A stretch of 31,185 nucleotides of DNA from Acidobacteriota bacterium (lineage in GTDB: Bacteria; Acidobacteriota; Aminicenantia; Aminicenantales; Saccharicenantaceae), in NCBI GenBank assembly GCA_003476685.1, contig DMVN01000256.1:1-31185 (forward strand), in the 5' to 3' direction. Positions 1 through 7,213 of the stretch are shown piece after piece; the first letter of the stretch is position 1, and the number at the start of each line of letters is the position of its first letter. The notes beneath the pieces are model-generated. The model saw only the letters and a program-made list of their open reading frames with translations. It was not told the DNA's origin and did no database searches. The position numbers were made by a program, and so were the translations under genes.

Positions 1-1457
1 AGCTTGGTCCGGCAGGCCCGGTCGTCGAAAGAATTGCCGACCGCTTTGGCCTGGTGCAGTAAGATTTCTCTCCTGTTCTGGTCAATCTCCAGGGAGGTGG
101 TCAGATAGCCAGCCGGCATCAGGGACCGGACGGAAGCTCCCTGGCGGTCCTCAGAATGGGTCAGGATTTCAAAGGGGTTGGCCGGGCCGTCCGGCCCGAA
201 AACCCGGTTGGAAGCCACGCAATGGGCGTAGATAATGTGACGCCCGGCAATATCAATGACCGGGTCGGAGATGTACCCGGGTCGTCCGCCGGTCATGATA
301 CTGAAAGCAACCATGGTAGCGGTTGACCTCAGGTCGGCCTCGCAGGCGCCCACCAGACCCTGGTTGTTAAGTTCATGAAAGCCCAGGCAGGGATAAGCCT
401 GGATATGCCCACCGTAGAAACCACCCAGGCAGTTGATGGTCACAGCCATGGCCTGGTATTTCTGGAGAAGTTGTCTCATTCCCAGGTACATAGCAGCAGA
501 ATTGACCAGTTCAGAGAATTTTACGTTCTGCACCAGGGCTGCCTTTTTCCACCAGCTTCTAGCTGTTTCCCTGGCTTCCTCCCGGTTAGCTTTTTCCCAG
601 GCAGCGTTCAGTTCAGAAAAGGGCAAATTTAAAACCCGGATACCAGCCAGGTTCAGGGGCTCCCCTCCTTTGTGGTCACGGAATAAAAGAATGGTAGAAT
701 TATTCATCCGGTACAAAGTTTCTTCTGGCGATAGCAGGTTCAGGGGGTCAGGATAACAGGTCAGATAGCCAGGAGCCGGAGTCATTTTTCTTCTGACCTG
801 CTCTACCAGCCGGGCCAGGCTGGTTTCCTGGCCCTGAGTTTTCAGGAGGCTCAGGGTTCGAACAGCCTCCGCCAGATGGGCCGGTTCCGAAGAACAGATG
901 AAACCGAAATTTTCCTTTTTCTCTCTAATAAGACTGGCGGTATAGACCAGGAAGCCCCCGCTGCCTCCATATTGAAAATCAACGTAAAGGACCGGCTGGC
1001 CGGTTTCCACCACTGGCTGGACCACCCGGTTCCAGCAATTCAACTGAAATACCACATAGCCGTCGATGTCTTTTTCCCGGTCTTCTTCCAGGATTCTGGC
1101 GGTTTCTTCCGGGCCGCTGGCCGTGGCCGTTAAGAAAGAAAACTCGGGCAGCCTCTTTTCCAGAAACGATAGGTACTGTTCCATCACCGGCCTGAAATCG
1201 AAACCCAGGTTCGGCCAGTCGGGACGGTCCTGACGGGGCCGGTGCAGGGCGAAAAGCAACCTTACCCTGGCCTTTTTCTTGACGGGAAGAGAACTTAAAT
1301 CCAGCAGAGCCGGTTGCTGGGCCTGGCTGCCTGATTTCCCCGTGGCCAGGCCAGCCGCCGCCAGCAGGGCACAGCGACCGCAATGCTGAAAAAATTCCCG
1401 TCGCCTGATAAGACCGGATTTCCTCTCTTGACCCTGACTTTTCTTTGATTTAGCCAT
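1..1457 (-). CDS. L-fucose/L-arabinose isomerase-like protein with twin-arginine-type leader, partial (3' end outside window)
   Basis: I translated the minus strand from ATG at 1457; the frame stays open to the left edge (485 codons), so the C-terminus is missing. The N-terminus carries RRREFF followed by a hydrophobic stretch (CALLAAAGLA), a twin-arginine-type export signal ending near residue 48. The rest resembles the sugar isomerase superfamily (L-fucose/L-arabinose isomerase fold): an alternating N-domain around residues 55-200, and a later segment GLVGACEADLRST (about 367-379) like the C-E-x-D region of FucI-type enzymes. An exported isomerase would be unusual, so it may be a non-catalytic or sugar-binding relative. 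A start at 1457 is preferred because it gives the complete leader; AAGG lies about 11 bases upstream. It is divergent from the beta-barrel gene. The family call is moderate; the open frame is certain. Confidence 0.6.
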   Translation of the reverse strand, partial: MAKSKKSQGQERKSGLIRRREFFQHCGRCALLAAAGLATGKSGSQAQQPALLDLSSLPVKKKARVRLLFALHRPRQDRPDWPNLGFDFRPVMEQYLSFLEKRLPEFSFLTATASGPEETARILEEDREKDIDGYVVFQLNCWNRVVQPVVETGQPVLYVDFQYGGSGGFLVYTASLIREKKENFGFICSSEPAHLAEAVRTLSLLKTQGQETSLARLVEQVRRKMTPAPGYLTCYPDPLNLLSPEETLYRMNNSTILLFRDHKGGEPLNLAGIRVLNLPFSELNAAWEKANREEARETARSWWKKAALVQNVKFSELVNSAAMYLGMRQLLQKYQAMAVTINCLGGFYGGHIQAYPCLGFHELNNQGLVGACEADLRSTATMVAFSIMTGGRPGYISDPVIDIAGRHIIYAHCVASNRVFGPDGPANPFEILTHSEDRQGASVRSLMPAGYLTTSLEIDQNRREILLHQAKAVGNSFDDRACRTK

Positions 1458-1526
1458 CGCTCTTGCCTTTTCCAGTTTCCTTAAAAACAATTTCGTACAG
1501 CCTGGATATAATTCAGACTTAAAAAG

Positions 1527-1556
1527 AAAATACTGTTAATTGTAATTCCATGTCAA
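1527..1556 (-). promoter_or_regulatory. Candidate promoter for the isomerase-like gene
   Basis: On the minus strand a perfect TTGACA (1556-1551) is followed after 18 bases by TATTTT (1532-1527), 4 of 6 matches to the -10 consensus. Initiation would be near 1520, giving a leader of about 60 bases before the ATG at 1457. The region is AT-rich compared with the flanking coding DNA. Confidence 0.4.
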
Positions 1557-1619
1557 GGTAATAATTTCTCCAATATTGACATTTTTTGATTATAACGGGC
1601 TCAAAAATCGACTAAAAAA

Positions 1620-1648
1620 TTGACAGGTAAATAAAACAGGCTTAAAAT
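1620..1648 (+). promoter_or_regulatory. Near-consensus sigma70 promoter for the beta-barrel gene
   Basis: TTGACA (1620-1625), a 17-base spacer and TAAAAT (1643-1648) form an almost ideal housekeeping promoter. The -10 box overlaps the first possible ATG (1647) of the downstream frame, so translation should begin at the next in-frame ATG, at 1674. Predicted initiation is near 1655. Confidence 0.6.
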
Positions 1649-1673
1649 GTTGCTTAATGTGGGTTATAAGTTT

Positions 1674-2843
1674 ATGAGTTTATTACTTGAAAACAAAAGA
1701 AATAGGCTGGTCGCAGTCTGCTGGCCGTTTTTTTCATTGATATTCCTCTTTTTGCTATCCTCGGGCCTGCTGGCTCAAGAAACTCTTAAGAAAAGCGAAG
1801 GACAGCAGATTATCATCAGCCAAGAATCCGAACCAGACCGCCTTGGAGTGACCGTTCTGCCGGTCGTTTACTACACGCCTGAAACCAAAATGGCCTTTGG
1901 CCTGGGTAGCCTGCTGACCTATCGGTTCGGACTGCTGTTCAAACAGGCCCGTCCCAGCACTCTTTTTATCGGGGCCATCTATACCCAGATGAAACAGTTC
2001 ACCCTGCAGCTTAAGCCGGAATTGTACCTCCAGAAGGATTCTTTATTGTTGACTGGCAATTTTCTGGCCGAACGTTTCCCTACTAAATTATGGGGGGTAG
2101 GACCTGATACGGAAGAAGTCATGGAAGAAGTATACACTCCCCAGCGCTTCCTGCTGGAAGTGGGCTTGCAGAAAAAGTTTTTCTGGAAAATTCCACTTTA
2201 CCTGGGTTTGAAGTACCATCTGGAAAGCACCAGGATTGTGGAAACCGAGCCCGGCAAACTCCTGGACCAGGACCTGGTTACCGGAAGCAATGGCGGGTTG
2301 CTGTCCGGTCCCGGGATGGTTCTAAGCTTTGATAATCGCAACAACATATTCTACCCCACCGCCGGCTCTTATCTCCAGGCCAACATCTTATGGAATGACC
2401 ATATTTTTGGCAGCGATTTTGATTTTCTCAACATCCAGCTGGACCTCAGGCATTACTACCAGGTTGGCGACAACCAGGTGCTGGCCATTCAGGCCCTGGC
2501 TGAAACCAACAGCGGAGGAGTCCCCTTTTACAAGCTGGCCCGTCTGGGCGGAGATTCTTTGCTCAGGGGATTTTACCAGGGCCGGTTCCGGGACATGAAC
2601 CTGCTGGCTTTCCAGGCCGAGTACCGTTTTCCGGTCTGGAAAAGGCTGGGAGCGGTGGTCTTCGGAGCTATGGGTAGTTTAGCCAACCGCTTCCGCGACC
2701 TTTCCTGGGATGGGCTAAAATATTCCGCCGGCTTCGGCCTCAGATTCAAGATTATTCCCAAAGAAAATGCCAACCTCCGGGTGGATTTGGCTTTCGGACC
2801 CGGCAATTATGGAATTTATCTCAAGGCTGGAGAAGCTTTCTGA
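1674..2843 (+). CDS. BamA/TamA-like outer-membrane beta-barrel protein (bacterial surface antigen D15 family), no POTRA domains
   Basis: The protein has 389 residues from the ATG at 1674. The ATG at 1647 also opens the frame but lies inside the likely -10 box. Starting at 1674 gives a conventional signal peptide: charged KRNR, a hydrophobic core, and a cleavage site near LLAQ. The mature part is a chain of alternating amphipathic strands. SFDNRNNIFYPTAGSYLQ is typical of Omp85 barrels, and LRGFYQGRFRD (about residues 297-307) matches the conserved loop-6 (L/V)RGF motif. No POTRA repeats fit between the signal peptide and barrel, so this resembles the stand-alone D15 barrels of unknown substrate rather than BamA itself. 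The chain ends in phenylalanine, as outer-membrane proteins often do. The gene's 3' end overlaps the opposite-strand ferredoxin gene by 28 bases. Confidence 0.75.
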   Translation: MSLLLENKRNRLVAVCWPFFSLIFLFLLSSGLLAQETLKKSEGQQIIISQESEPDRLGVTVLPVVYYTPETKMAFGLGSLLTYRFGLLFKQARPSTLFIGAIYTQMKQFTLQLKPELYLQKDSLLLTGNFLAERFPTKLWGVGPDTEEVMEEVYTPQRFLLEVGLQKKFFWKIPLYLGLKYHLESTRIVETEPGKLLDQDLVTGSNGGLLSGPGMVLSFDNRNNIFYPTAGSYLQANILWNDHIFGSDFDFLNIQLDLRHYYQVGDNQVLAIQALAETNSGGVPFYKLARLGGDSLLRGFYQGRFRDMNLLAFQAEYRFPVWKRLGAVVFGAMGSLANRFRDLSWDGLKYSAGFGLRFKIIPKENANLRVDLAFGPGNYGIYLKAGEAF

Positions 2844-3718
2844 CCGGTTTTCTCTCCCCTCTTCTTTTCCGTCAGCCAGAAACCATGAGAGATGCAGGCC
2901 GTGGGGCAGACCGGCTCGCACTTAAGGCAGCGGAGACAGCGGTCGCTGTCCGGGTTCTCATAAATCCTGATATTGACCGGACAGACTTTCTGACAGGCCT
3001 GGCAGAGGATGCAGCTTTCCAGGTCCACCTGCATCCTGAACAGGCTGACCCGGTTAAAGAAACCAAGGATGGTGCCCAGGGGGCAGGCCACCCGGCAGAA
3101 AGGCCTCTGGGACAGGACCATCCAGACCAGAAAAAATATCAGGATGGCCAGCTTCCAGGCAAAGAGAAAACCCAGCTGGGACCTGATGGCCGGGTTGAGC
3201 ATGGCCAGCAAGACTCCCGCTTCCAGGGTTCCGGCCGGACAGACCCATTTACAGAACCAGGGCAGCCCCAGACCTGAAACATCAACCAGCAGCAACGGCA
3301 GCAGCAGGACCAGAAGAACCAGGATGACGTACCTCAGGTAGGTCAAAACCCTCGGAATCTGAATCTTGGGCCCGGGTATTTTGTAAATCAATTCCTGCAG
3401 CAAGCCAAACGGACAGAGCCAGCCACAGGGCAGGCGGCCCCCAATGGTTCCCATCAGGCCCAGGCTGCCAATGACGTACAGGCCTAATTTTTTCTGACCC
3501 ACTCCCAGGTTATACCTCAGGGAATTGAGTGCATTCTGTAATGCTCCAACCGGACAGGCTCCGATGGCTGCCGGGCAGGAATAGCAATTCAGGGCCGGCA
3601 GGCAAATTCCTTTAGTTTTAGCCTGGCTGATCTGTCCTCTGGCCAGTGACAGGAAATCCAGATTAAAGCCCAGGGCCGCGGCCACCTGGATTATTCTCCT
3701 TTTCTTTTCGTTTTTCAT
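2816..3718 (-). CDS. NapH-like membrane polyferredoxin (4Fe-4S binding protein)
   Basis: A 300-residue integral membrane iron-sulfur protein. An N-terminal cluster-like motif, CYSCPAAIGACPVG, lies at residues 45-58. Membrane segments follow at about 78-92, 125-145 and 184-202. The repeated CxxxCP motifs of the Fer4_5 family are CGWLCP (98-103), CKWVCP (156-161) and CRVACP (208-213). The C-terminus carries a classical 2[4Fe-4S] ferredoxin, CILCQACQKVCP (236-247) and CLRCLKCEPVCP (261-272). The architecture matches NapH/MauN-type proteins that pass electrons across or along the membrane. It starts 18 bases after the 46-residue CxxC gene, behind a GAGGA ribosome site, and is the last gene of that unit. 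A role in quinol-linked or thiol redox is inferred; no partner reductase is encoded beside it. Confidence 0.85.
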   Translation of the reverse strand: MKNEKKRRIIQVAAALGFNLDFLSLARGQISQAKTKGICLPALNCYSCPAAIGACPVGALQNALNSLRYNLGVGQKKLGLYVIGSLGLMGTIGGRLPCGWLCPFGLLQELIYKIPGPKIQIPRVLTYLRYVILVLLVLLLPLLLVDVSGLGLPWFCKWVCPAGTLEAGVLLAMLNPAIRSQLGFLFAWKLAILIFFLVWMVLSQRPFCRVACPLGTILGFFNRVSLFRMQVDLESCILCQACQKVCPVNIRIYENPDSDRCLRCLKCEPVCPTACISHGFWLTEKKRGEKTGQKASPALR

Positions 3719-3736
3719 CTCGTTCCTCAGTAGGAC

Positions 3737-3877
3737 CTAACCGATTCCGATGCATTCCAGGCAGACGGTAACTGCTTTCTGCCAGACCACCTTGAATTCT
3801 CCGCTCAGCAGTCCGACCAGCACCAAAATTATCGACAGACTGAGCCAGAAGACCAGCCAGAGTTTTCTCCTGTTCAT
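3737..3877 (-). CDS. 46-residue membrane-anchored CxxC-tail protein (CD1871A-like)
   Basis: This short minus-strand frame runs from ATG at 3877 to TAG at 3737. It encodes a basic start (MNRRK), one transmembrane helix (about residues 6-24), a short linker, and the tail CLECIGIG, in which C39 and C42 form a CxxC pair three residues from the end. Tiny proteins with this tail occur beside rhodaneses and NapH-like ferredoxins, and I recall them from protein-family catalogues as the CD1871A type; their function is unknown. Here the gene starts 5 bases after the rhodanese stop and ends 18 bases before the ferredoxin start, so co-expression is very likely. The positive-inside rule puts the CxxC outside the cytoplasm, on the same side as the rhodanese domains. 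Confidence 0.75.
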   Translation of the reverse strand: MNRRKLWLVFWLSLSIILVLVGLLSGEFKVVWQKAVTVCLECIGIG

Positions 3878-3882
3878 GGGCT

Positions 3883-4800
3883 TCACCTTTTACCGGTTTC
3901 TACCGGCAGGTCGTCCCGGTTGCTCCACTCATTGAAGCTCCCGTCAAAGAGCCTGACCCGGGGATACTTTAAGAGGTATTTCAGGGTCAGGTAGGTATGC
4001 GAGGCCATCAATCCCTGGCCACAGGAAACAATAATGGTCTTATCCGGAGTTACTCCCAGCTCCTGCAGATTGTTCATGATCATCTTCAGGTCTTTCCAGC
4101 TTCCGTCTTCCCGGAGAAAAGAAGCCCAGAAAATATTAAGGGCCCCGGGGATGTGGCCGTTTCTTTTCCAGTTGCCCCGTTCTCCCGCATACAGTTCAGC
4201 CGACCTGACATCGAGAAGAACAGTGGTCTGGGTATCACGGTTTTTGACCTGTTCCAGCCGGACCCGGACCGATTCATCAGGCTCCACTTTCTGTCCATAG
4301 CTGACCCGGGTAAGCCGCGGATAATCCCGGGAAATGGGTCTATTTTCATTCTTCCAGCGGCTGAATCCGCCGTCCAGAATGGCCCAGTCAGTATGCCTGA
4401 TGTAATCCAGAGCCCAGGACAAATAGGTAGCCCGATAATTGTTGATTTCGGTATAGATGATGATAGTGGTCTTTTTATTTATGCCAAGCTGTTCCAGCAG
4501 CCGAACCAGAACCTCAACCGGAAGCAGAAGACCTGGAACCCCGTTTTCTGGCCAGCGCAGTGCCGTTTCATCCAGGTAAACAGCGCCCGGGATGTGGCCG
4601 GACCAGTAATCCCGGACATCAGCTCGCATGTCGACGATTCTGAGGCCGGGCCGGTCGAGGTTGGCCTGCAGCCAATCGCCCGAGACCAGTTTGTTGTCAG
4701 GAACCTGGGCTTTAAGAACGGTCCATAAAATTAAGAGCCCTAAAAAAAGGAATAAAATGGTCTGAGAAAAATTCCAATCTGACCTTCTGTTCATCATCAT
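3883..4800 (-). CDS. Membrane-anchored tandem rhodanese (thiosulfate sulfurtransferase-like)
   Basis: The protein has 305 residues counted from the first of three consecutive ATGs (4800, 4797, 4794). AAGGTG at 4808-4803 serves any of them, and the third has the best spacing. An upstream in-frame TTG (4815) lies ahead of that ribosome site and is unlikely. A hydrophobic anchor or signal (about 12-30) is followed by two rhodanese modules. The N-terminal one has GHIPGAVYLDE and GGFSRW but an active-site loop without cysteine (YTEINNYRA). The C-terminal one has GHIPGALNI and the catalytic loop SCGQGLMASH (C260). This inactive-plus-active pair is the standard plan of thiosulfate/3-mercaptopyruvate sulfurtransferases. 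The catalytic domain should face the periplasm. It precedes the CxxC micro-protein and polyferredoxin in one compact unit. Confidence 0.88.
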   Translation of the reverse strand: MMMNRRSDWNFSQTILFLFLGLLILWTVLKAQVPDNKLVSGDWLQANLDRPGLRIVDMRADVRDYWSGHIPGAVYLDETALRWPENGVPGLLLPVEVLVRLLEQLGINKKTTIIIYTEINNYRATYLSWALDYIRHTDWAILDGGFSRWKNENRPISRDYPRLTRVSYGQKVEPDESVRVRLEQVKNRDTQTTVLLDVRSAELYAGERGNWKRNGHIPGALNIFWASFLREDGSWKDLKMIMNNLQELGVTPDKTIIVSCGQGLMASHTYLTLKYLLKYPRVRLFDGSFNEWSNRDDLPVETGKR

Positions 4801-4839
4801 AACACCTTGTATCAAATAAATTTTTTTAAGCCTAACGGC

Positions 4840-6885
4840 TTATTTTGCCCTCATCCAGGGAAAGCAGGTTATCCGCAACCTGGCACAACCCATGGGAATC
4901 AGCCTGATTTTCACCTCTGGTTCTCCGGACACCACCGGACTGGGAGGAACGCGGCCGACCATGCGGCCTTCTTCCTTCCAGTCTGCCAGGCGCCTGGCCC
5001 TGGCTTCCAGGACCAGAGGAGCAGCCTCTAAGGAAAAAGGCTGGTAGCTCACAGCTCTTTTTTCCAGCAGCCTGAAGCTGTCGGCGGGATTTTTTTTATC
5101 CAGCACCAGGGCATAATTCCAGGGTGAGGCAGGCAGGACTTCCCAGGCCGGCCAGTCCTCGCTGCCTCCGGCTCTTTTCCATTCTTCTTTTATTTCCAGC
5201 GAATACCAGAGTGGTCCCCGTCCGATAGAGGCAGCCTGGCCAATCCCTGGCCAGAACTTAACCCTTACCGGCTGTTCCAGGAATAGCTCCACCTGGTCTC
5301 CATTTTTCCAGGTTCTTTCTAGCTGGACATATTTACCGGCCGCCCGGACCTCAACCGGTTTTTCGGCGTTGACCGTAACCACGGCTCTTTCTGCCCAGCC
5401 CGGGAGACGTAAATAAAGCGGGAAAGCCACCGGTTGGTCAGCATACAGGGTTAGCCTGATTCTTTCGCTGAAAGGATAATCAGTATCCTGGACCAGCCTG
5501 ACGGTCTGTCGGGTCTGACTCACCTTAAGGCTCACCTGGGATGGCCCGTAGAAGATGGCAGCCAGGCCATCATCGGCCGTGGCCAGCCATAGGTGCTTAA
5601 CGTAGTAGGGCCAGCCAAAGGCCACGTTGTGCTGGCAGCAACGGTACTTCCAGGGGTCAAAGGACAGCAGAGTGCCGGAATTCTGGAAATCATGCTGGTC
5701 TGAGCTATCGCAACTCACCAGGTTGGCTGCGGTCAGATAGTGCAGCGCTTTCAGGTCGGGAGTCAGGGCTGCCGGCAAGGAATTGACGGCGATTTCTTCG
5801 GCCCGGTCAGCATAGATGATATCCCCGGTGATTTTGAGCAATGATTCAAAGCTGTTCATGAACTCAACCATGGTGCAGGTTTCGGCTCCCTGCCTGGGGT
5901 CGTTGTAACCGGGCCTGATATTTTCATCGGCCGCAAACATTCCGCCCGGCTGCTGGCCGTAGTTTTCCATCAACTGCCGGTAATTTCTTTCGACCGCTTC
6001 CAGCAATTGCCGGTCAGAAGTCTGCTGATAATAAACCGCTGGATACCTCAGGCCCATGGCAATATTCACCCCATGGTAAAAGGAACTCTCTTCCCAGTTA
6101 CAATCCCGCTCCGGACTGAGAATGGGAGAAGCCCAGTCAGCCGTCCTACGATAAATCTTTTCGGCCAGTTCCAGCAACCACTTCTGCCCGGTGCGGTTAT
6201 AAAACCAGTAAACACTTTCCAGGTTCTCCCCGCCCCGAAGTTTCTGCCAGCTCCCTGGCAAAAGCTTCTCTTCAGGCAGCCCGTGCTGGTAGCGAAAGTA
6301 GGCTGACATGAAGTCCAGGACTCTCCGGTCACCGCTGAATTCGTAATAACTCTGAAGACAGGCCAGGGCCACCATGTTGGGCCAGAGGTCGTTATTTTCC
6401 CGGTTATCAACCGGGCCAAAATAACCATCAGATTGCTGACTTCTCACAATGGCTTCAATCCACTTTCGGGCTGAAGCTATCATCTCCGGGTCGCGCAACA
6501 GGTAAGCCAGGTCACCAAAGCCTTTAAGCCAGTAGGGCATTTCTTCCCAGCCCCGGCCTTTCAGTGTCAGCCAGCCGGAATCAGGCTGCAGAAATCTGGA
6601 AATTTCCTGAAGACGGCCGGTCAACCCATCAGCCATGAGACGAAGCTGGCTCAGGAGCCAGCCCCGGGCCTCAACCTGCCCCGGGGGTAGCTTCAGCAGA
6701 GGATTGGGTCGAAGCGGCGGTTTATTGCCGGGATAGTGGGAATTAACACGGTCTAATGGCGGACTATTTTTTATCTTGACCTCGGTCATCTTGTCCTCAC
6801 TGCCCAACCAGTTCAGGCCGGCCAGGCCAAAAATTAAAAAGGTTAATATTAATAACCGGAACAGGATTGTTCTCCAGCCACACAT
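4840..6885 (-). CDS. Secreted GH127 family beta-L-arabinofuranosidase-like hydrolase (former DUF1680)
   Basis: The protein has 681 residues from ATG 6885, which has GAGGTG nine bases upstream (6900-6895) and opens a good signal peptide, MCGWRTILFRLLILTFLIFG. The longer frame from TTG 6933 has no ribosome site. The fold is an (alpha/alpha)6 barrel followed by beta domains. GH127 zinc-cysteine site residues are visible: ETC gives E335 and C337, and YRCCQHN gives C416 and C417. Their spacing is close to E338, C340, C417 and C418 of Bifidobacterium HypBA1, where the first cysteine of the pair is the nucleophile. Most relatives I know have CCPPN rather than CCQHN, so the exact sugar is uncertain. 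A glutamate in ADENI (E321) is a candidate acid/base. It lies 39 bases upstream of the rhodanese ATG and may share its transcript. Confidence 0.82.
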   Translation of the reverse strand: MCGWRTILFRLLILTFLIFGLAGLNWLGSEDKMTEVKIKNSPPLDRVNSHYPGNKPPLRPNPLLKLPPGQVEARGWLLSQLRLMADGLTGRLQEISRFLQPDSGWLTLKGRGWEEMPYWLKGFGDLAYLLRDPEMIASARKWIEAIVRSQQSDGYFGPVDNRENNDLWPNMVALACLQSYYEFSGDRRVLDFMSAYFRYQHGLPEEKLLPGSWQKLRGGENLESVYWFYNRTGQKWLLELAEKIYRRTADWASPILSPERDCNWEESSFYHGVNIAMGLRYPAVYYQQTSDRQLLEAVERNYRQLMENYGQQPGGMFAADENIRPGYNDPRQGAETCTMVEFMNSFESLLKITGDIIYADRAEEIAVNSLPAALTPDLKALHYLTAANLVSCDSSDQHDFQNSGTLLSFDPWKYRCCQHNVAFGWPYYVKHLWLATADDGLAAIFYGPSQVSLKVSQTRQTVRLVQDTDYPFSERIRLTLYADQPVAFPLYLRLPGWAERAVVTVNAEKPVEVRAAGKYVQLERTWKNGDQVELFLEQPVRVKFWPGIGQAASIGRGPLWYSLEIKEEWKRAGGSEDWPAWEVLPASPWNYALVLDKKNPADSFRLLEKRAVSYQPFSLEAAPLVLEARARRLADWKEEGRMVGRVPPSPVVSGEPEVKIRLIPMGCARLRITCFPWMRAK

Positions 6886-7131
6886 CTTCGGCCTCACCTC
6901 TCCAATCAGGTCGTCATATTTTCTGATATCCAAGACAACCTGATTTTTCTTATATCATTTTACCAGCTTTTTTCATAATGTCTCAGTCCAGGCCATAGTC
7001 CGGAAGTCAAGAAACCCGCCCGGCTGCTGGACAGATAACCTGAGCCTTCTCCGCCTGCCTCCACCGTCTTTTAGTAATCAGGTCAGACCTCAACTTGGAG
7101 ACAGTCCGGGAACCGGGTCTTAACCCGGGAA

Positions 7132-7167
7132 TAACTGGAATTAACTGGAATAATATAATTAACTGGA
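7132..7167. repeat. Three direct TAACTGGA repeats
   Basis: TAACTGGA occurs at 7132-7139, 7142-7149 and 7160-7167. The last two are extended to AATTAACTGGA (7139-7149 and 7157-7167). They lie between the GNAT stop and the GH127 start on the minus strand. Direct repeats in such a place can be regulator sites; no regulator gene is in the window. Confidence 0.4.
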
Positions 7168-7193
7168 GTCCCCTGCCAGTCGAGCCGCTTCTG

Positions 7194-7211
7194 GATAACA
7201 ATTTTGTTATC
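7194..7211. repeat. Perfect 8-bp inverted repeat GATAACAA-TT-TTGTTATC
   Basis: The palindrome begins two bases beyond the GNAT stop codon. No T-run follows on the minus strand, so it is a poor intrinsic terminator. It may instead be an operator or an mRNA 3'-end stabiliser. Confidence 0.35.
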
Positions 7212-7213
7212 GG

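Larger units (their letters stand above)
6886..7213. other. 328-base intergenic region with short repeats, no gene
   Basis: I see no convincing coding region. A 64-codon minus-strand frame here has no ribosome site and a non-protein-like composition. The stretch holds a CCGGGT-CTTA-ACCCGG hairpin (7113-7128), three TAACTGGA copies and an AT-rich palindrome. The promoter for the GH127 gene should lie in the part near 6900-7000, but I cannot single one out. Confidence 0.5.

Noticed and set aside
979-1383. Minus-strand 134-codon frame rich in Gly, Pro and Arg
   Set aside because: It is out of frame within the isomerase-like gene that can be read continuously from 1457 to position 1.
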